Part shown: one piece after another, positions 40,077 to 51,720 of the stretch
Position numbering within the stretch: the first letter of the stretch is position 1
Layout of the letters: every line of letters starts with the position of its first letter
NCBI RefSeq assembly: GCF_024297185.1
Contig: NZ_JANCTD010000003.1
Coordinates: 310,001 to 374,000 of the forward strand
DNA length: 64,000 nt
Direction: 5' to 3'
Source: Lewinella sp. JB7
Lineage (GTDB): Bacteria > Bacteroidota > Bacteroidia > Chitinophagales > Saprospiraceae
Program-made: the position numbers and the translations under genes
The notes under the pieces: generated by a model
The model's input: only the letters and a program-made list of their open reading frames with translations
Told to the model about the DNA's origin: nothing
The model's database searches: none

Positions 40077-40850
40077 ATGTTCCGTCCCTTCCTGTTATTC
40101 GTCTGTCTGTTTCCCCTGTTCCTGAACGCCCAGATCGTCGATGAGGAGGGCATCTTCGGCGAAGACTGGGGCGGATACTTCTTCGGGGTGCGCGGAGGGC
40201 TGAGCCTGGGTAGCCAGGACTGGTCGAACATCGAAACCGAACTCAATCCGGGGTTCCACGCCGACGCCTTCCTGGAATCGATCCCCGCCGGACGCACCTT
40301 CAGTTTCTGGGGACAGCTCGGATATCACCAGCGGGGCAGCCGCATCAGCCGGCGCCGGGTGCTGACCTTCCAGGGTAACCAGATCCGTCTTCCCGCGAAC
40401 AGCTTCGTCTTCAATAACCTGTCGCTCGGCATCGGGGGCAAGCAAGTGGTCAGCTATACCCGCCTGGCCGATCTGTACTACCTCCTCGGGGTGCGGGCGG
40501 AATACAATATTAGCACCAACCTGAGCGAGTACGATCAGCTGAGTAACAGTCAGGGGGTCGCTTTCGGACTTGACTTCCCCATCGACTCCTACGATTTTAT
40601 CAACCGCTTCACCTACGGAGTGACGGTGGGCGGCGGCGCCAACTTCCCGCTCACCGAAGGTATGGGGGGGTTCATCGAGTTCAGTGCCCAACCGGACCTC
40701 AGTTTTCAGTACAAACAGGGCACCATCACCAACGTGATCAACCCCGGCGGTGGCGGCAATACCAGCATCGGCGAGCGGGCCATCCGCAACTTCAGTCTGG
40801 AACTGTCGGTGGGCGTGCGCTTTCTTCGCAAGTGGCGGTACATCGACTAA
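40077..40850 (+). CDS. Outer-membrane beta-barrel protein
   Basis: 257 residues. Signal peptide (1-18, ending FLNAQ). The rest alternates aromatic and polar residues in the manner of small Bacteroidota barrels of the PorT/OmpW-like group (GGYFFGVRGGLSLG; RLADLYYLLGVRAEYN; FTYGVTVGGGANFPL; LSVGVRFLRKW). No enzyme motif. Its stop overlaps the comF ATG by one base (TAATG) and it follows the glucosaminidase gene closely, so the three form an operon. Role unknown, probably an envelope structural or assembly protein. Confidence 0.72.
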   Translation: MFRPFLLFVCLFPLFLNAQIVDEEGIFGEDWGGYFFGVRGGLSLGSQDWSNIETELNPGFHADAFLESIPAGRTFSFWGQLGYHQRGSRISRRRVLTFQGNQIRLPANSFVFNNLSLGIGGKQVVSYTRLADLYYLLGVRAEYNISTNLSEYDQLSNSQGVAFGLDFPIDSYDFINRFTYGVTVGGGANFPLTEGMGGFIEFSAQPDLSFQYKQGTITNVINPGGGGNTSIGERAIRNFSLELSVGVRFLRKWRYID

Positions 40851-41548
40851 TGGGGATCACGGACCTTCTGCGGGGTTTCGGTAGTCTGTTCTTTCCGAAC
40901 GCGTGCCTGAATTGCCGGCGCCCGGTGGCTCGGCGGGAGGCGCTCCTGTGCCTGCCCTGCGAGGCGGACCTCCCCGTGATCGATCACTGGCGGCTTCCGG
41001 AGAATGAGATTCACGACCGGCTGGCCGGCCGGCTGCCCATCTGCCACGGTATTGCCGCCTATACTTTCCGGGAGGGAAACGTGTGCCAGCAGCTCATCCA
41101 CGCCATGAAATATCACAATCGCCCGGATGTCGGTCGGTTATTGGGCGAAAGACTCGGTGAAATCCTCGCCCGGGTAGCGGGCCTAGATGACCTGACGGGA
41201 GTAGTACCGGTACCGATCCACGACCGCCGCCGTCAGGAACGTGGGTATAATCAGGCGGAGATGATCGCCGAAGGTGTAGCCCGGGTGCTGGACCGGCCAA
41301 CCTACCCGGCAGCCCTGCGGCGCACCGACTTCCGGGGGTCACAGACCCGCAGGGGCAAACTCGAGCGACTGGAGAATGTCCGCGATTCCTTTACCACGGG
41401 GCGGGGCGATTTTACGGGGGCGCACTTACTTTTGGTGGACGACGTGATGACCACCGGCGCCACCCTGGATTTTTGTGGCAACGCTCTGCTGGATGCCCAT
41501 ACCGACCTACGATTGAGCGTAGCGACGCTTGCGCTGGTGGAGCGCTAG
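40850..41548 (+). CDS. comF: ComF-family phosphoribosyltransferase
   Basis: 232 residues from the ATG at 40850 that overlaps the previous stop. N-terminal zinc finger with paired Cys (ACLNC ... LCLPC, about 14-38) and a C-terminal PRTase-like domain with VVPVPIHDRRRQERGYNQAE and the PRPP loop LLLVDDVMTTGAT (about 190-202). ComF proteins act in DNA uptake in competent bacteria, where they are thought to work with PriA or DprA. The converging gene ends on the very next base, so their 3' ends abut. Confidence 0.88.
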   Translation: MGITDLLRGFGSLFFPNACLNCRRPVARREALLCLPCEADLPVIDHWRLPENEIHDRLAGRLPICHGIAAYTFREGNVCQQLIHAMKYHNRPDVGRLLGERLGEILARVAGLDDLTGVVPVPIHDRRRQERGYNQAEMIAEGVARVLDRPTYPAALRRTDFRGSQTRRGKLERLENVRDSFTTGRGDFTGAHLLLVDDVMTTGATLDFCGNALLDAHTDLRLSVATLALVER

Positions 41549-42025
41549 TTAGTCACCGGCGGAGGTCAGCGCCGCGCGGGCCCGTTCGCCGGGATCGTCT
41601 ATTTCGGACAATTCGGCGAAGTCCCCACGTACGGCCTTCAGGGCGGTACGCTCCCAGTCAATTTCCTGGCGGGTCCGGTAACCCAGCTTCCGGAGTACGT
41701 AGAGGGGCGGGCACCAACCCTGGATGCCGTGTTGCAGCAAGAAAGCCGCGACGGTTCCAGAAAGCAGGTACCAGCGGCGGTCGACCAGGTGCCCCAGGGC
41801 CAGTCCCGTAAGAACGAGCGTAGAGGCGTTGGTTTCCAGCATTCGTTCGACGTCCCACTCGTCCTGCAGTTTGCCCAGCCGGCGGTCGATTCCGGCGGGG
41901 TTCCGGGCCAGTGCCTCGACGCGACGGACGATGTCCTGCCGGATCTCCCGGTTTGCGGCGGCGGAAGTGTGATCGCTTACACGGCCGGTGGGGGCGTGTT
42001 CCCGGACTTGATCCATGGTTTCCAT
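41549..42025 (-). CDS. DUF2892-like small membrane protein
   Basis: 158 residues. A soluble N-terminal half (NREIRQDIVRRVEALARNPA, helical) is followed by two hydrophobic segments (about 67-98) and the GWCPP box of the YgaP-type inner-membrane DUF2892 domain. The C-terminus is acidic and soluble. DUF2892 is often found with rhodanese domains; none is present here. Function unknown. A second in-frame ATG lies nine bases into the gene. Its last base touches the end of comF. Confidence 0.6.
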   Translation of the reverse strand: METMDQVREHAPTGRVSDHTSAAANREIRQDIVRRVEALARNPAGIDRRLGKLQDEWDVERMLETNASTLVLTGLALGHLVDRRWYLLSGTVAAFLLQHGIQGWCPPLYVLRKLGYRTRQEIDWERTALKAVRGDFAELSEIDDPGERARAALTSAGD

Positions 42026-42122
42026 ACGCTTGAGTTTTCCCTACATGGAACCCAGAATCGCGAATCGATGTTCCGGTGTGTCCGGGGGTTGGCGGGGGCT
42101 TTTATGACCGTAAGCGGGCTGA

Positions 42123-45073
<2,951 letters not shown>

Positions 45074-45080
45074 TACAGGC

Positions 45081-45088
45081 CAAAGATA
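45081..45088 (-). promoter_or_regulatory. -7 box of the ADP-ribosylglycohydrolase-like gene
   Basis: TATCTTTG on the minus strand matches TAnnTTTG fully and lies seven bases upstream of the ATG at 45073, implying a leader of only a few bases. Confidence 0.5.
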
Positions 45089-45142
45089 GTCGGATATACC
45101 GCACGAATACTGCACGCGGAACGAGTCGGGAGTGTGGACGGC

Positions 45143-45174
45143 AAAAAAAAGGCCCGCCGGAAAACCGACGGACC
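45143..45174 (-). terminator. Intrinsic terminator with no upstream gene
   Basis: A 10-bp stem (GGCCCGCCGG with CCGACGGACC, two G-U pairs in the minus-strand RNA) around an AAAA loop, followed by eight U on the minus strand. Confidence 0.85.
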
Positions 45175-45364
45175 GCTTACATACACTCACCTTATCTTAT
45201 ACGCTTAATTCGTTTATTGGAATAACCGTAGGAAATATAAATGTGTTCAAGATTACGAACAATTATTTGTTGTGAGAAATATTTTCACAAAATTATTTCC
45301 ATTCTTATGGGGACTTAACCCGGCTAGGTCGTGAGATGTGCGCTGAGTGGCCAGACATTTTAGC

Positions 45365-45372
45365 TATTTTTG
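45365..45372 (+). promoter_or_regulatory. -7 box of the FKBP lipoprotein gene
   Basis: TATTTTTG matches TAnnTTTG fully and lies 19 bases before the ATG at 45392. No clear -33 box is visible. Confidence 0.55.
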
Positions 45373-45391
45373 CTCCCCCAAATGAAAACAT

Positions 45392-45844
45392 ATGAACTCT
45401 AACCGCCTCGTCCTACTGCTTATCCTGCCGGTTCTGCTGGCATTCTCCTGCAACAAGGAAGACGATTGTCTGGCCAGTGACCGCTCAATTCAGACGTATC
45501 TCGATGAAGAGAACATCGCGGCTACGGAAGGAGAGGCCGGGTTATACTACCTCATCGAAACCGAGGGCAGCGAAGAAAAGCCGGACGCGAACAGTAACGT
45601 CACCGTGAATTACTCGGGCATGACGACCAACGGCGACACCTTCGACCAGACGACGGGTACCCCACGCACCTTCTTACTCTCCGGTCTGATTCAGGGCTGG
45701 CAGCAAGGAATTCCGAAGATCGGGCGGGGCGGCAAGATTCGCCTGTTCATCCCCTCCGCCCTGGCCTACGGAGCCAACCAGGCCGGCGATATCTGCCCGA
45801 GCAGCGACCTGATCTTCGACATCGAGCTTGTCGACTTCGACTAA
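45392..45844 (+). CDS. FKBP-type peptidyl-prolyl isomerase lipoprotein
   Basis: 150 residues. Lipoprotein signal (lipobox AFSC-N, Cys20). One FKBP domain (about 60-150): VTVNYSGMTTNGDTFDQT, LIQGWQQGIPKIGRGGKIRLFIPSALAYG and a closing LIFDIELVDF. It speeds cis-trans isomerisation at proline during folding of exported proteins. Placement as a lipoprotein is common in Bacteroidota FKBPs. The downstream SpoU methyltransferase overlaps its 3' end. Confidence 0.9.
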   Translation: MNSNRLVLLLILPVLLAFSCNKEDDCLASDRSIQTYLDEENIAATEGEAGLYYLIETEGSEEKPDANSNVTVNYSGMTTNGDTFDQTTGTPRTFLLSGLIQGWQQGIPKIGRGGKIRLFIPSALAYGANQAGDICPSSDLIFDIELVDFD

Positions 45845-46364
45845 CTATTCACGCATCAGACAGCTTCGTCACCACGAGATCAAAAATGAGGAACGGCGCC
45901 ACGGCATTACCCTGCTGTGTGCCGACTGGGACGACCCACGCAACGTCGGTTCGGCATTCCGAATAGCCGACGCAGCGGGCATTCGACAACTGATACTAGG
46001 GGGAACCACGCCTACCCCACCCCACGCGTCCATTGCCAAGACCGCGCGCTCCACGATAAGACGGGTGGCGTACCGCAGCGTGCCCAACTCCGTCGCCTTT
46101 CTTCGGGAAGCTCGCGCGAACGGCGCCCTGGTCCTGGCGCTCGAGATCACGGATACGAGTATCTCCCTGTTCGACTATTCGGTGACTGACCCGGATCGCG
46201 AGTTGGTGCTGATCGCCGGAAACGAAGCGGGCGGCGTGGCGCGGGAGCTATTGGAACACTGTGATGCAGCCATCCACCTTCCGATGTACGGTCAGAACAC
46301 CTCCATGAATGTCGCGGTGGCCCTGGGGGCGGCGGTCTACCTACTGCTTATGAAGTTGCAGTAG
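45828..46364 (+). CDS. SpoU-family RNA 2'-O-methyltransferase
   Basis: 178 residues from a TTG that overlaps the FKBP gene by 17 bases; no ATG or GTG keeps the conserved N-terminal part, so the start is uncertain. SPOUT motifs: NVGSAFRIADAAG (motif 1, ribose methylation), LIAGNEAGGVARELLEHCD (motif 2) and SMNVAVALGAAVYLLL (motif 3, the knot). These methylate the 2'-OH of tRNA or rRNA with S-adenosylmethionine. The small size fits tRNA Gm18/TrmH-like or TrmL-like enzymes; the target cannot be fixed. Its 3' end overlaps the TPR gene on the other strand by 24 bases. Confidence 0.83.
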   Translation: MSTSTNYSRIRQLRHHEIKNEERRHGITLLCADWDDPRNVGSAFRIADAAGIRQLILGGTTPTPPHASIAKTARSTIRRVAYRSVPNSVAFLREARANGALVLALEITDTSISLFDYSVTDPDRELVLIAGNEAGGVARELLEHCDAAIHLPMYGQNTSMNVAVALGAAVYLLLMKLQ

Positions 46365-47756
46365 GGCCTGCACGTCCCGGTCCTGTTCCAGGTCCGGGTG
46401 CCAGTTGAAGAGCAGTTCGTAATCGTCGTAAAACTCCGCCAGGCCTTCGTTTAGCAGGGTCAGGGCCTGCTGCCGGCGATTGCAGATCATGAGGATCGCG
46501 ACCGTACCGAAGAGCAGCGCGCTGTCGCGGTATTCGACCGCGACGGTCGCCAGCAACTGCAGGGCATCGGCTTCCCGGCCGTGTTCCACGAGATACAGCG
46601 CATAGGAGACGTAGGCATCGCTGAACTGATCGTCCATCTCAATAGCCTTCAGAAAGGCCTGTTCGGCTTCCAGGGGAGAATTGGTCGCCGAGCTGCAGAG
46701 AGCCAGCCCGAGCCAGCAGTCGGCGGTGTGGTTGGGTAGCTCGACCGCCCGTCCGTAGTTGTAGGCGGCTACGCCCCACTTCTCCTCCGCTACGCAGCAC
46801 TCCGCGATGTACTGGTAAATGTCGTACATCTCCGGATCGATTTCCAGTGCCCGGAAGTATGCTTTCTTGGCGTTGGCAAAGTCGTCCAGCATCTGGTGGC
46901 TGCGTCCGATGCGCATACAGGTTTCGTAGCTTTCCTCGGCCTCGTCCGAATCGAAGTACGCACCGTATGCCTGGAGGGCGGGTTCGTACATTTCGAGGTC
47001 AAAGAGCTTATCGGCGTATTCCAGATCGTAGGTACCCCGCCCGTCGTTGAGCGAACGGGCATTGCCGAAGGCCTCCAGCGCCGCGAGATCGTCACCTCCA
47101 TCATCGTGCCACAGTCCCAGATAGAACCAGGTGAGGTCGTTGAAGGGGTCGCGGTCGGCCTGCCGCTTCAGCAGCTTTCCGATGTTCTTGCGCATGGCGG
47201 CAAGCTCCGGCGCGTTGAGCAATTCATCGTAGGCCGGTTCCTGGTAGGGGTCCAGCCGGATCGCCTCGGCCAGTGCCTCGAAGCTCTCCCGGAAACGGTT
47301 CTCCTGCATACAGAGCAGCCCGTCGAAGAAAGCCAGCAGGCTGAGCTTTTCGTCCTGATCGACAATGTTGTACAGTTGATCGAGGGCGGCGCGGGCGGCG
47401 TCCTGGTGTTCAAAGTGAACGTAGATCTCCAGCCGGAGCATCATAACTTCCTCGTCGTTGGGAGCGTAGATGTTCAGCTGCTCGAGGGTAGCCATGGCTT
47501 CTTCCTCTTCCAGGTTGATCTTGTGGATCAGAGCCTTCCACTTGTAAAAGTCGGGGGTGTAATTGTACTGGCTGATGGCCAGATCGGCTACTTCAAGGGT
47601 TTGGTCGTAGTCGTGAGCTCCAAAATAATGGACTAGTAGCTCCTCGAATTCTTCTTCCGCGAGAAACAAGGTACCTCCTCCCTGAGCCGCCCGTTCGTAT
47701 CTGGCCACGAGGGCCATCAGCGCCGTCTCGCGCTGGTCGTTGCTCTTTCTATTCAT
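46341..47756 (-). CDS. TPR-repeat protein
   Basis: 471 residues, no signal peptide. A superhelix of about nine tetratricopeptide repeats runs from about residue 50 to 440 (for example YNYTPDFYKWKALIHKINLEEEEAM, split repeats with LDP and alternating A/G/Y positions such as CMRIGRSHQMLDDFANAKKAYFRALEIDP). The N-terminus is charged. TPR proteins act as scaffolds; nothing points to a specific partner. The 3' end overlaps the SpoU gene, and the divergent gene at the right starts 236 bases away. Confidence 0.75.
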   Translation of the reverse strand: MNRKSNDQRETALMALVARYERAAQGGGTLFLAEEEFEELLVHYFGAHDYDQTLEVADLAISQYNYTPDFYKWKALIHKINLEEEEAMATLEQLNIYAPNDEEVMMLRLEIYVHFEHQDAARAALDQLYNIVDQDEKLSLLAFFDGLLCMQENRFRESFEALAEAIRLDPYQEPAYDELLNAPELAAMRKNIGKLLKRQADRDPFNDLTWFYLGLWHDDGGDDLAALEAFGNARSLNDGRGTYDLEYADKLFDLEMYEPALQAYGAYFDSDEAEESYETCMRIGRSHQMLDDFANAKKAYFRALEIDPEMYDIYQYIAECCVAEEKWGVAAYNYGRAVELPNHTADCWLGLALCSSATNSPLEAEQAFLKAIEMDDQFSDAYVSYALYLVEHGREADALQLLATVAVEYRDSALLFGTVAILMICNRRQQALTLLNEGLAEFYDDYELLFNWHPDLEQDRDVQALLQLHKQ

Positions 47757-47992
47757 ACCGTATTCTCGCCCCCGGCTTAGTCACCTGGGCCATTGGCTGG
47801 GGATCGTGCTAAAAATACGAATTCCAACCCAGAAAGTTGTGTTCGACTTGTCCGGCGCCAGCCTCCCGGGCAACTTATTTAGGCGCGACAAACCCGACGC
47901 AGGAGAAGTCGTTACCTTACCGGGCCATACCAAGCGGCCTCCCCGCTCGTTGGTATGCACTACTGATTCCTTTCTACCGAGCTACCGCTACC

Positions 47993-49345
47993 ATGTTAAA
48001 ATTCCTACCTACCCTTATCGTCCTCTTCCTGGTCCTGCCGCTCCGCGGTCAGGAAACCTTTAACGTGCGCGTCGGCACCTTTCAGGACGTGAAGGCCGAT
48101 GACTTCGTCGATCTACGGGAAATGGGCTTCGTGTACGGTCAGGCGCGCGACGGCCAGCTCACCGACGTCTACATCGGCAATTATAGCACCCGCGACCGCG
48201 CGGAGGCGGTTACCGATCAACTGAAATCCCGCGGATTCCGCAACGCCACGCCCTTCGCGCTGCCCAGCAGCACGGCGCAAGCGGCCACCTACGTCCAGAT
48301 CGCCCTGCGGGGGAAGGGACGGTCGCTGGACTGGCGCTCCCTGGAGCGCGCCGGCAGTCTGTACGTGGACGCGGTGGACGGGGTAACGAAGGTGCTCGCG
48401 GGACCCTTCCCCGATGGAGATGCCGCAAATGAGGCCCTGGGCAATATCCGGAATTTAGGCTATACCGACGCATTTATCCGCACCGCCGAACCCGCCCGCT
48501 TGATCCCGATCGGCGTTTTCGAAACGGGGATCAAAAAACCGCTCATCCCCATTGAATTGCGCCAGGTAACCGAACCGGACTCCCCCGCCGTCGTTGCTCC
48601 CGCGCCCCCGCCCGCCACCCAAACACCCCCGACACCCGCCGAGCCCGAACTGCTGGGAGAAGAAGCCGTCGCCTCGGCCACGCCGGCAACGGCCGCACCC
48701 CCCCGGACCGTCGTCCCCACTCCCCCGACGCGACTGACGGCCGAAGTGGCCGGCTTACCCGCGATCGACGTGAAGACCAAGCGGCATTCCGCCGCCGAAC
48801 TCCAGCGCGTACTGAAGGAGAAGGGCTACTACGAAGGTAGCATCGACGGATACTACGGCGAAGGTACCCGCAGTGCCTACCGGAAAGCCTGGGAAGACCT
48901 GACGGAATTGCGGAAGTACCGACTACTGGCCGCGGCCGAAACCGCCCCCGCCTCCACCGAAGATACTCCGCTGTCCTGGCCGGAAATTTCCGTGGTCCGG
49001 ACCGTCGCCGACGAGCTGGCCGCCGGCATGGCCAACGACGAGCGCCGGCAGGAGTTGGTGAGCGAACGGAGTCGCCTCCTCAACGCTACGAAAGCCCTGA
49101 GCACCGCCGAGGCGACGAGCGCCCGGAACTGGGAAAGTTCGGTTTGGAATAATCTGGACGAATGGGCGACCCAGGATCCGCTGCACGCCCGAATCCTTAC
49201 GGCACTGCGGGTGACGTACTACCAGTCACAGGCCCGGCTCGAAGCCATGTACCTCCAACGCGGCTTGTCGGCCGTAGCGGCGCGCGACCTGGCGACGGCG
49301 AGCCTGCAGAATCTCCTGAGTGCCGATCTGGATCGCTTTCTCTAG
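47993..49345 (+). CDS. Exported SPOR-like and peptidoglycan-binding protein
   Basis: 450 residues from the ATG at 47993, which gives a signal peptide (1-19, ending LRGQ); the longer open frame is rejected. Two SPOR-like modules near the N-terminus (about 20-90, FNVRVGTFQDV ... VYIGNYSTRDRAEAV; and about 98-165, YVQIALRGKG ... VLAGPFPDGDAANEAL), a Pro/Ala/Thr linker, and a PG_binding_1-like segment (about 260-300, AAELQRVLKEKGYYEGSIDG). The helical C-terminal 150 residues have no known domain. Likely a cell-wall-associated protein. No catalytic residues seen. Confidence 0.65.
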   Translation: MLKFLPTLIVLFLVLPLRGQETFNVRVGTFQDVKADDFVDLREMGFVYGQARDGQLTDVYIGNYSTRDRAEAVTDQLKSRGFRNATPFALPSSTAQAATYVQIALRGKGRSLDWRSLERAGSLYVDAVDGVTKVLAGPFPDGDAANEALGNIRNLGYTDAFIRTAEPARLIPIGVFETGIKKPLIPIELRQVTEPDSPAVVAPAPPPATQTPPTPAEPELLGEEAVASATPATAAPPRTVVPTPPTRLTAEVAGLPAIDVKTKRHSAAELQRVLKEKGYYEGSIDGYYGEGTRSAYRKAWEDLTELRKYRLLAAAETAPASTEDTPLSWPEISVVRTVADELAAGMANDERRQELVSERSRLLNATKALSTAEATSARNWESSVWNNLDEWATQDPLHARILTALRVTYYQSQARLEAMYLQRGLSAVAARDLATASLQNLLSADLDRFL

Positions 49346-49362
49346 CGCGCTACACGCCCGGG

Positions 49363-50400
49363 CTATTCTTCCTCCATGGCGTACTGCACGCCATCGTAGT
49401 CCTGGCGGCGCTCGATGATGAGTCCGTACAGCAGGTCCTTGAGCGCGGTAATGCCCTCTCCGGTGACGGCACTGACGTAGAGACTCGGCAAATCGTCGGG
49501 CACCTCACCCTTCCGCAACCGCTTGAGCTCTTCGTCGACCATATCGGCACGGGTGAGGGCCAGAACGCGGGGCTTATCCAGCAGTTCCGGGTTATAGCTC
49601 CGCAGCTCGTTAAGCAGGATGCGGTACTGCCCGCGGATGTCGTCCGCGTCGGCGGGAATGCAGAACAGCAACGTGGCGTTTCGCTCGATGTGGCGAAGGA
49701 ACCGGTGCCCGAGTCCGCGACCGAGGTGGGCATCCTCGATGATGCCGGGAATGTCGGCCATGGCGAAGGACTTGCCGTCGCGGTACTGCACCATGCCGAT
49801 ATTCGGCACGATGGTCGTGAATTCATAGTTGGCGATCTCCGGCTTTGCCGCGGTGACCACCGACAGCAGGGTGGATTTGCCGACGTTCGGCAGTCCGACC
49901 AGCCCGACGTCGGCGAGCACCTTCAGCTCCAGGATGTACCAACCTTCCCCACCCTCTTCCCCGGGCTGGGCGTAGTCCGGGCTCTGGTTCGTTGACGATT
50001 TGAAGTGGCTGTTCCCCAGGCCGCCGCGGCCGCCCTCCATAATGACACGTTCCTCGTCGTGCCGGGTGATCTCGAAGAGTTGCTCGCCCGTTTCCGCATC
50101 GCGGGCGATCGTACCGAGGGGAACGTCGAGAACGACGTCGTCACCGGTAGCTCCCGTGCGGTTATTTTCACTTCCCCGCTCGCCGTGGCCGGCCCGAATG
50201 TGCTTCTTGTACTTGAACTGCAGCAGCGTCCACAGGTTCCGGTTGCCGCGCAGGATGATGTGTCCGCCCCGACCGCCGTCGCCGCCGTCGGGCCCTCCTT
50301 TGGGAATCCCCTTGGCCCGGTAGAAGTGCTTGGAGCCGGCACCACCGTTGCCGGACTGAAGGTTGATCTTTACGTAGTCAACGAAGTTTGCTCTTGCCAT
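49363..50400 (-). CDS. obgE: Obg-family GTPase
   Basis: 345 residues. N-terminal glycine-rich Obg fold ([29 protein letters not shown]) and a central G domain with GLPNVGKST (P-loop), DIPGI (G3) and TRADMVD (G4). It binds the 50S ribosomal subunit and links growth, ribosome assembly and stress signalling. The C-terminal Obg tail domain of some species is missing, which is normal in many phyla. Third gene of the nudix-adk-obgE operon; adk ends 36 bases upstream. Confidence 0.95.
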   Translation of the reverse strand: MARANFVDYVKINLQSGNGGAGSKHFYRAKGIPKGGPDGGDGGRGGHIILRGNRNLWTLLQFKYKKHIRAGHGERGSENNRTGATGDDVVLDVPLGTIARDAETGEQLFEITRHDEERVIMEGGRGGLGNSHFKSSTNQSPDYAQPGEEGGEGWYILELKVLADVGLVGLPNVGKSTLLSVVTAAKPEIANYEFTTIVPNIGMVQYRDGKSFAMADIPGIIEDAHLGRGLGHRFLRHIERNATLLFCIPADADDIRGQYRILLNELRSYNPELLDKPRVLALTRADMVDEELKRLRKGEVPDDLPSLYVSAVTGEGITALKDLLYGLIIERRQDYDGVQYAMEEE

Positions 50401-50436
50401 ACAATGAAGCCAACGGATTTTGCCGGTGGGTGTGCG

Positions 50437-51018
50437 CTAATTTTCCACGGCGGGCCCCACGATGGCGTCGATGTCTTCGGCCACTTCGGCGATGGAACGC
50501 CGGCCGTCTACGCGGTGAGCCACGCCGAGTTCGTGGTAGAAGTCAAAAACCGGGGTTGTATAGTTCACGAAATTGTCGAAGCGGGTACGGATAATATCCT
50601 CCTTGAGGTCGTCGGCCCGGCCGCTGGTTGCCGCCCGCCCGATGATGCGCTGGACGATGGTGTCGGCGTCGACGTCGAGCAGGATCAGGGCGTTAATGCG
50701 AGCGCCCTTTTCGCGCATCAGATCGTTAAGGTCGGCGGCCTGGGGGTCAGTGCGCGGAAAGCCGTCGAAGATGATGCCGGTGACGTCGGGGTGCTGTTCC
50801 ACGCGCTTGCGGAGCATAGCGATGGTCACTTCATCGGGCACGAGATGTCCCTTGTCCATGTAGGATCTCGCTTCCTGCCCGAGGGGGGTGTTGCGGCTTA
50901 GTTCCTCGCGGAACATGTCGCCGGTGCTGATGTGTAAAAAATTGTGCTTTTTCACCAACAAGCTGGCCTGCGTACCCTTACCGGAGCCGGGGGGGCCAAA
51001 TAGGATCAAGTTGAACAT
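50437..51018 (-). CDS. adk: Adenylate kinase (short form)
   Basis: 193 residues from the ATG at 51018, where the standard MFNLILFGPPGSGKGT begins; the open frame extends further upstream but without homology. P-loop at 8-16, ISTGDMFREE, GFPRTDPQA and a late GRAATSGRADD. It equilibrates ATP + AMP with 2 ADP. The zinc-finger-bearing LID insertion is absent, as in many Bacteroidota. Its position between the NUDIX and obgE genes matches a common Bacteroidota arrangement. Confidence 0.95.
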   Translation of the reverse strand: MFNLILFGPPGSGKGTQASLLVKKHNFLHISTGDMFREELSRNTPLGQEARSYMDKGHLVPDEVTIAMLRKRVEQHPDVTGIIFDGFPRTDPQAADLNDLMREKGARINALILLDVDADTIVQRIIGRAATSGRADDLKEDIIRTRFDNFVNYTTPVFDFYHELGVAHRVDGRRSIAEVAEDIDAIVGPAVEN

Positions 51019-51067
51019 AGAGACGTCATGAGTGGGCGGCAAATATAGACAAATTGCCGGCGCCCGG

Positions 51068-51700
51068 TCAGTCCGTCCCGATTTGTCGCAGTAGGTCCCG
51101 TAAGTTCTCATAGATCGGGTCGTGGCTGCCGAGGACCTCCGCCACCGTGCGCCACTCGGCCCTCAGAATGTCCTCACCGGTCTCCGGTACGAGCTCCTCC
51201 TGCCCGGTAGTCATGGCGAACCAGTACGTCGGTTTCAGGATGCGGCGTTTACTCCCCCGGTAGGTATGGTAGGTAGTGGGCAGCGCGCGCCCCAGTTCGA
51301 CTTCCCGCAAGCCCGTCTCCTCACACACTTCGCGCAGGGCGGCCGCCGGTCGGTCCTCCCCGTCGTCGATCTTACCCTTGGGCAGGTCCCAGAAACCGCG
51401 GCGGTAGATGAACAACTGACGGCCATTGTTGCGATGGGTGACTACGCCGCCGGCGGCCTCCACCCACTTGTAGTGCGAGCGGAAGTCTGCCCAGAGCGCA
51501 TCCAGGTCCGGGGCGGTCAGTTCGATGGAGGTGACCTTCGGGCTTCCCTTTTCCAGCGTGTCGGCGTAGTTGAGAAGCGACTTGCGTTTGCCGGAATAAC
51601 GGGCCGTAAGGTGGGTTTCGGGGGCTTGGTCGGGATATTGACCCGCTTCACCTTCCGCGCGCAGGGTCAGCGGTCGGTCGTTAATATAGATTACGTACAT
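51068..51700 (-). CDS. NUDIX hydrolase
   Basis: 210 residues from the ATG at 51700; an upstream in-frame start would enter the pyrE side of the divergent promoter. The Nudix box is complete: G109-x5-E115-x7-R123-E124-x2-E127-E128-x-G130. An N-terminal extension of about 80 residues precedes the NUDIX core and has no motif I recognise. These enzymes cut nucleoside diphosphates linked to another group; the substrate is not predictable. First gene of the nudix-adk-obgE operon, whose start lies 20 bases from the pyrE start on the other strand. Confidence 0.85.
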   Translation of the reverse strand: MYVIYINDRPLTLRAEGEAGQYPDQAPETHLTARYSGKRKSLLNYADTLEKGSPKVTSIELTAPDLDALWADFRSHYKWVEAAGGVVTHRNNGRQLFIYRRGFWDLPKGKIDDGEDRPAAALREVCEETGLREVELGRALPTTYHTYRGSKRRILKPTYWFAMTTGQEELVPETGEDILRAEWRTVAEVLGSHDPIYENLRDLLRQIGTD

Positions 51701-51720
51701 TGGCGCGAAATTTACAACCC

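Larger units (their letters stand above)
45089..45391. other. AT-rich intergenic region between divergent genes
   Basis: Part of a 318-base gap between divergent gene starts, with no credible ORF. It contains, from left to right, a strong minus-strand terminator (listed), AT-rich DNA with an imperfect inverted repeat around 45270-45288 (GTGAGAAAT with ATTTTCAC), and the FKBP promoter box. Since no minus-strand gene lies between the terminator and 45392, any transcript it ends must start inside this gap or run antisense to the FKBP gene. Confidence 0.5.
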
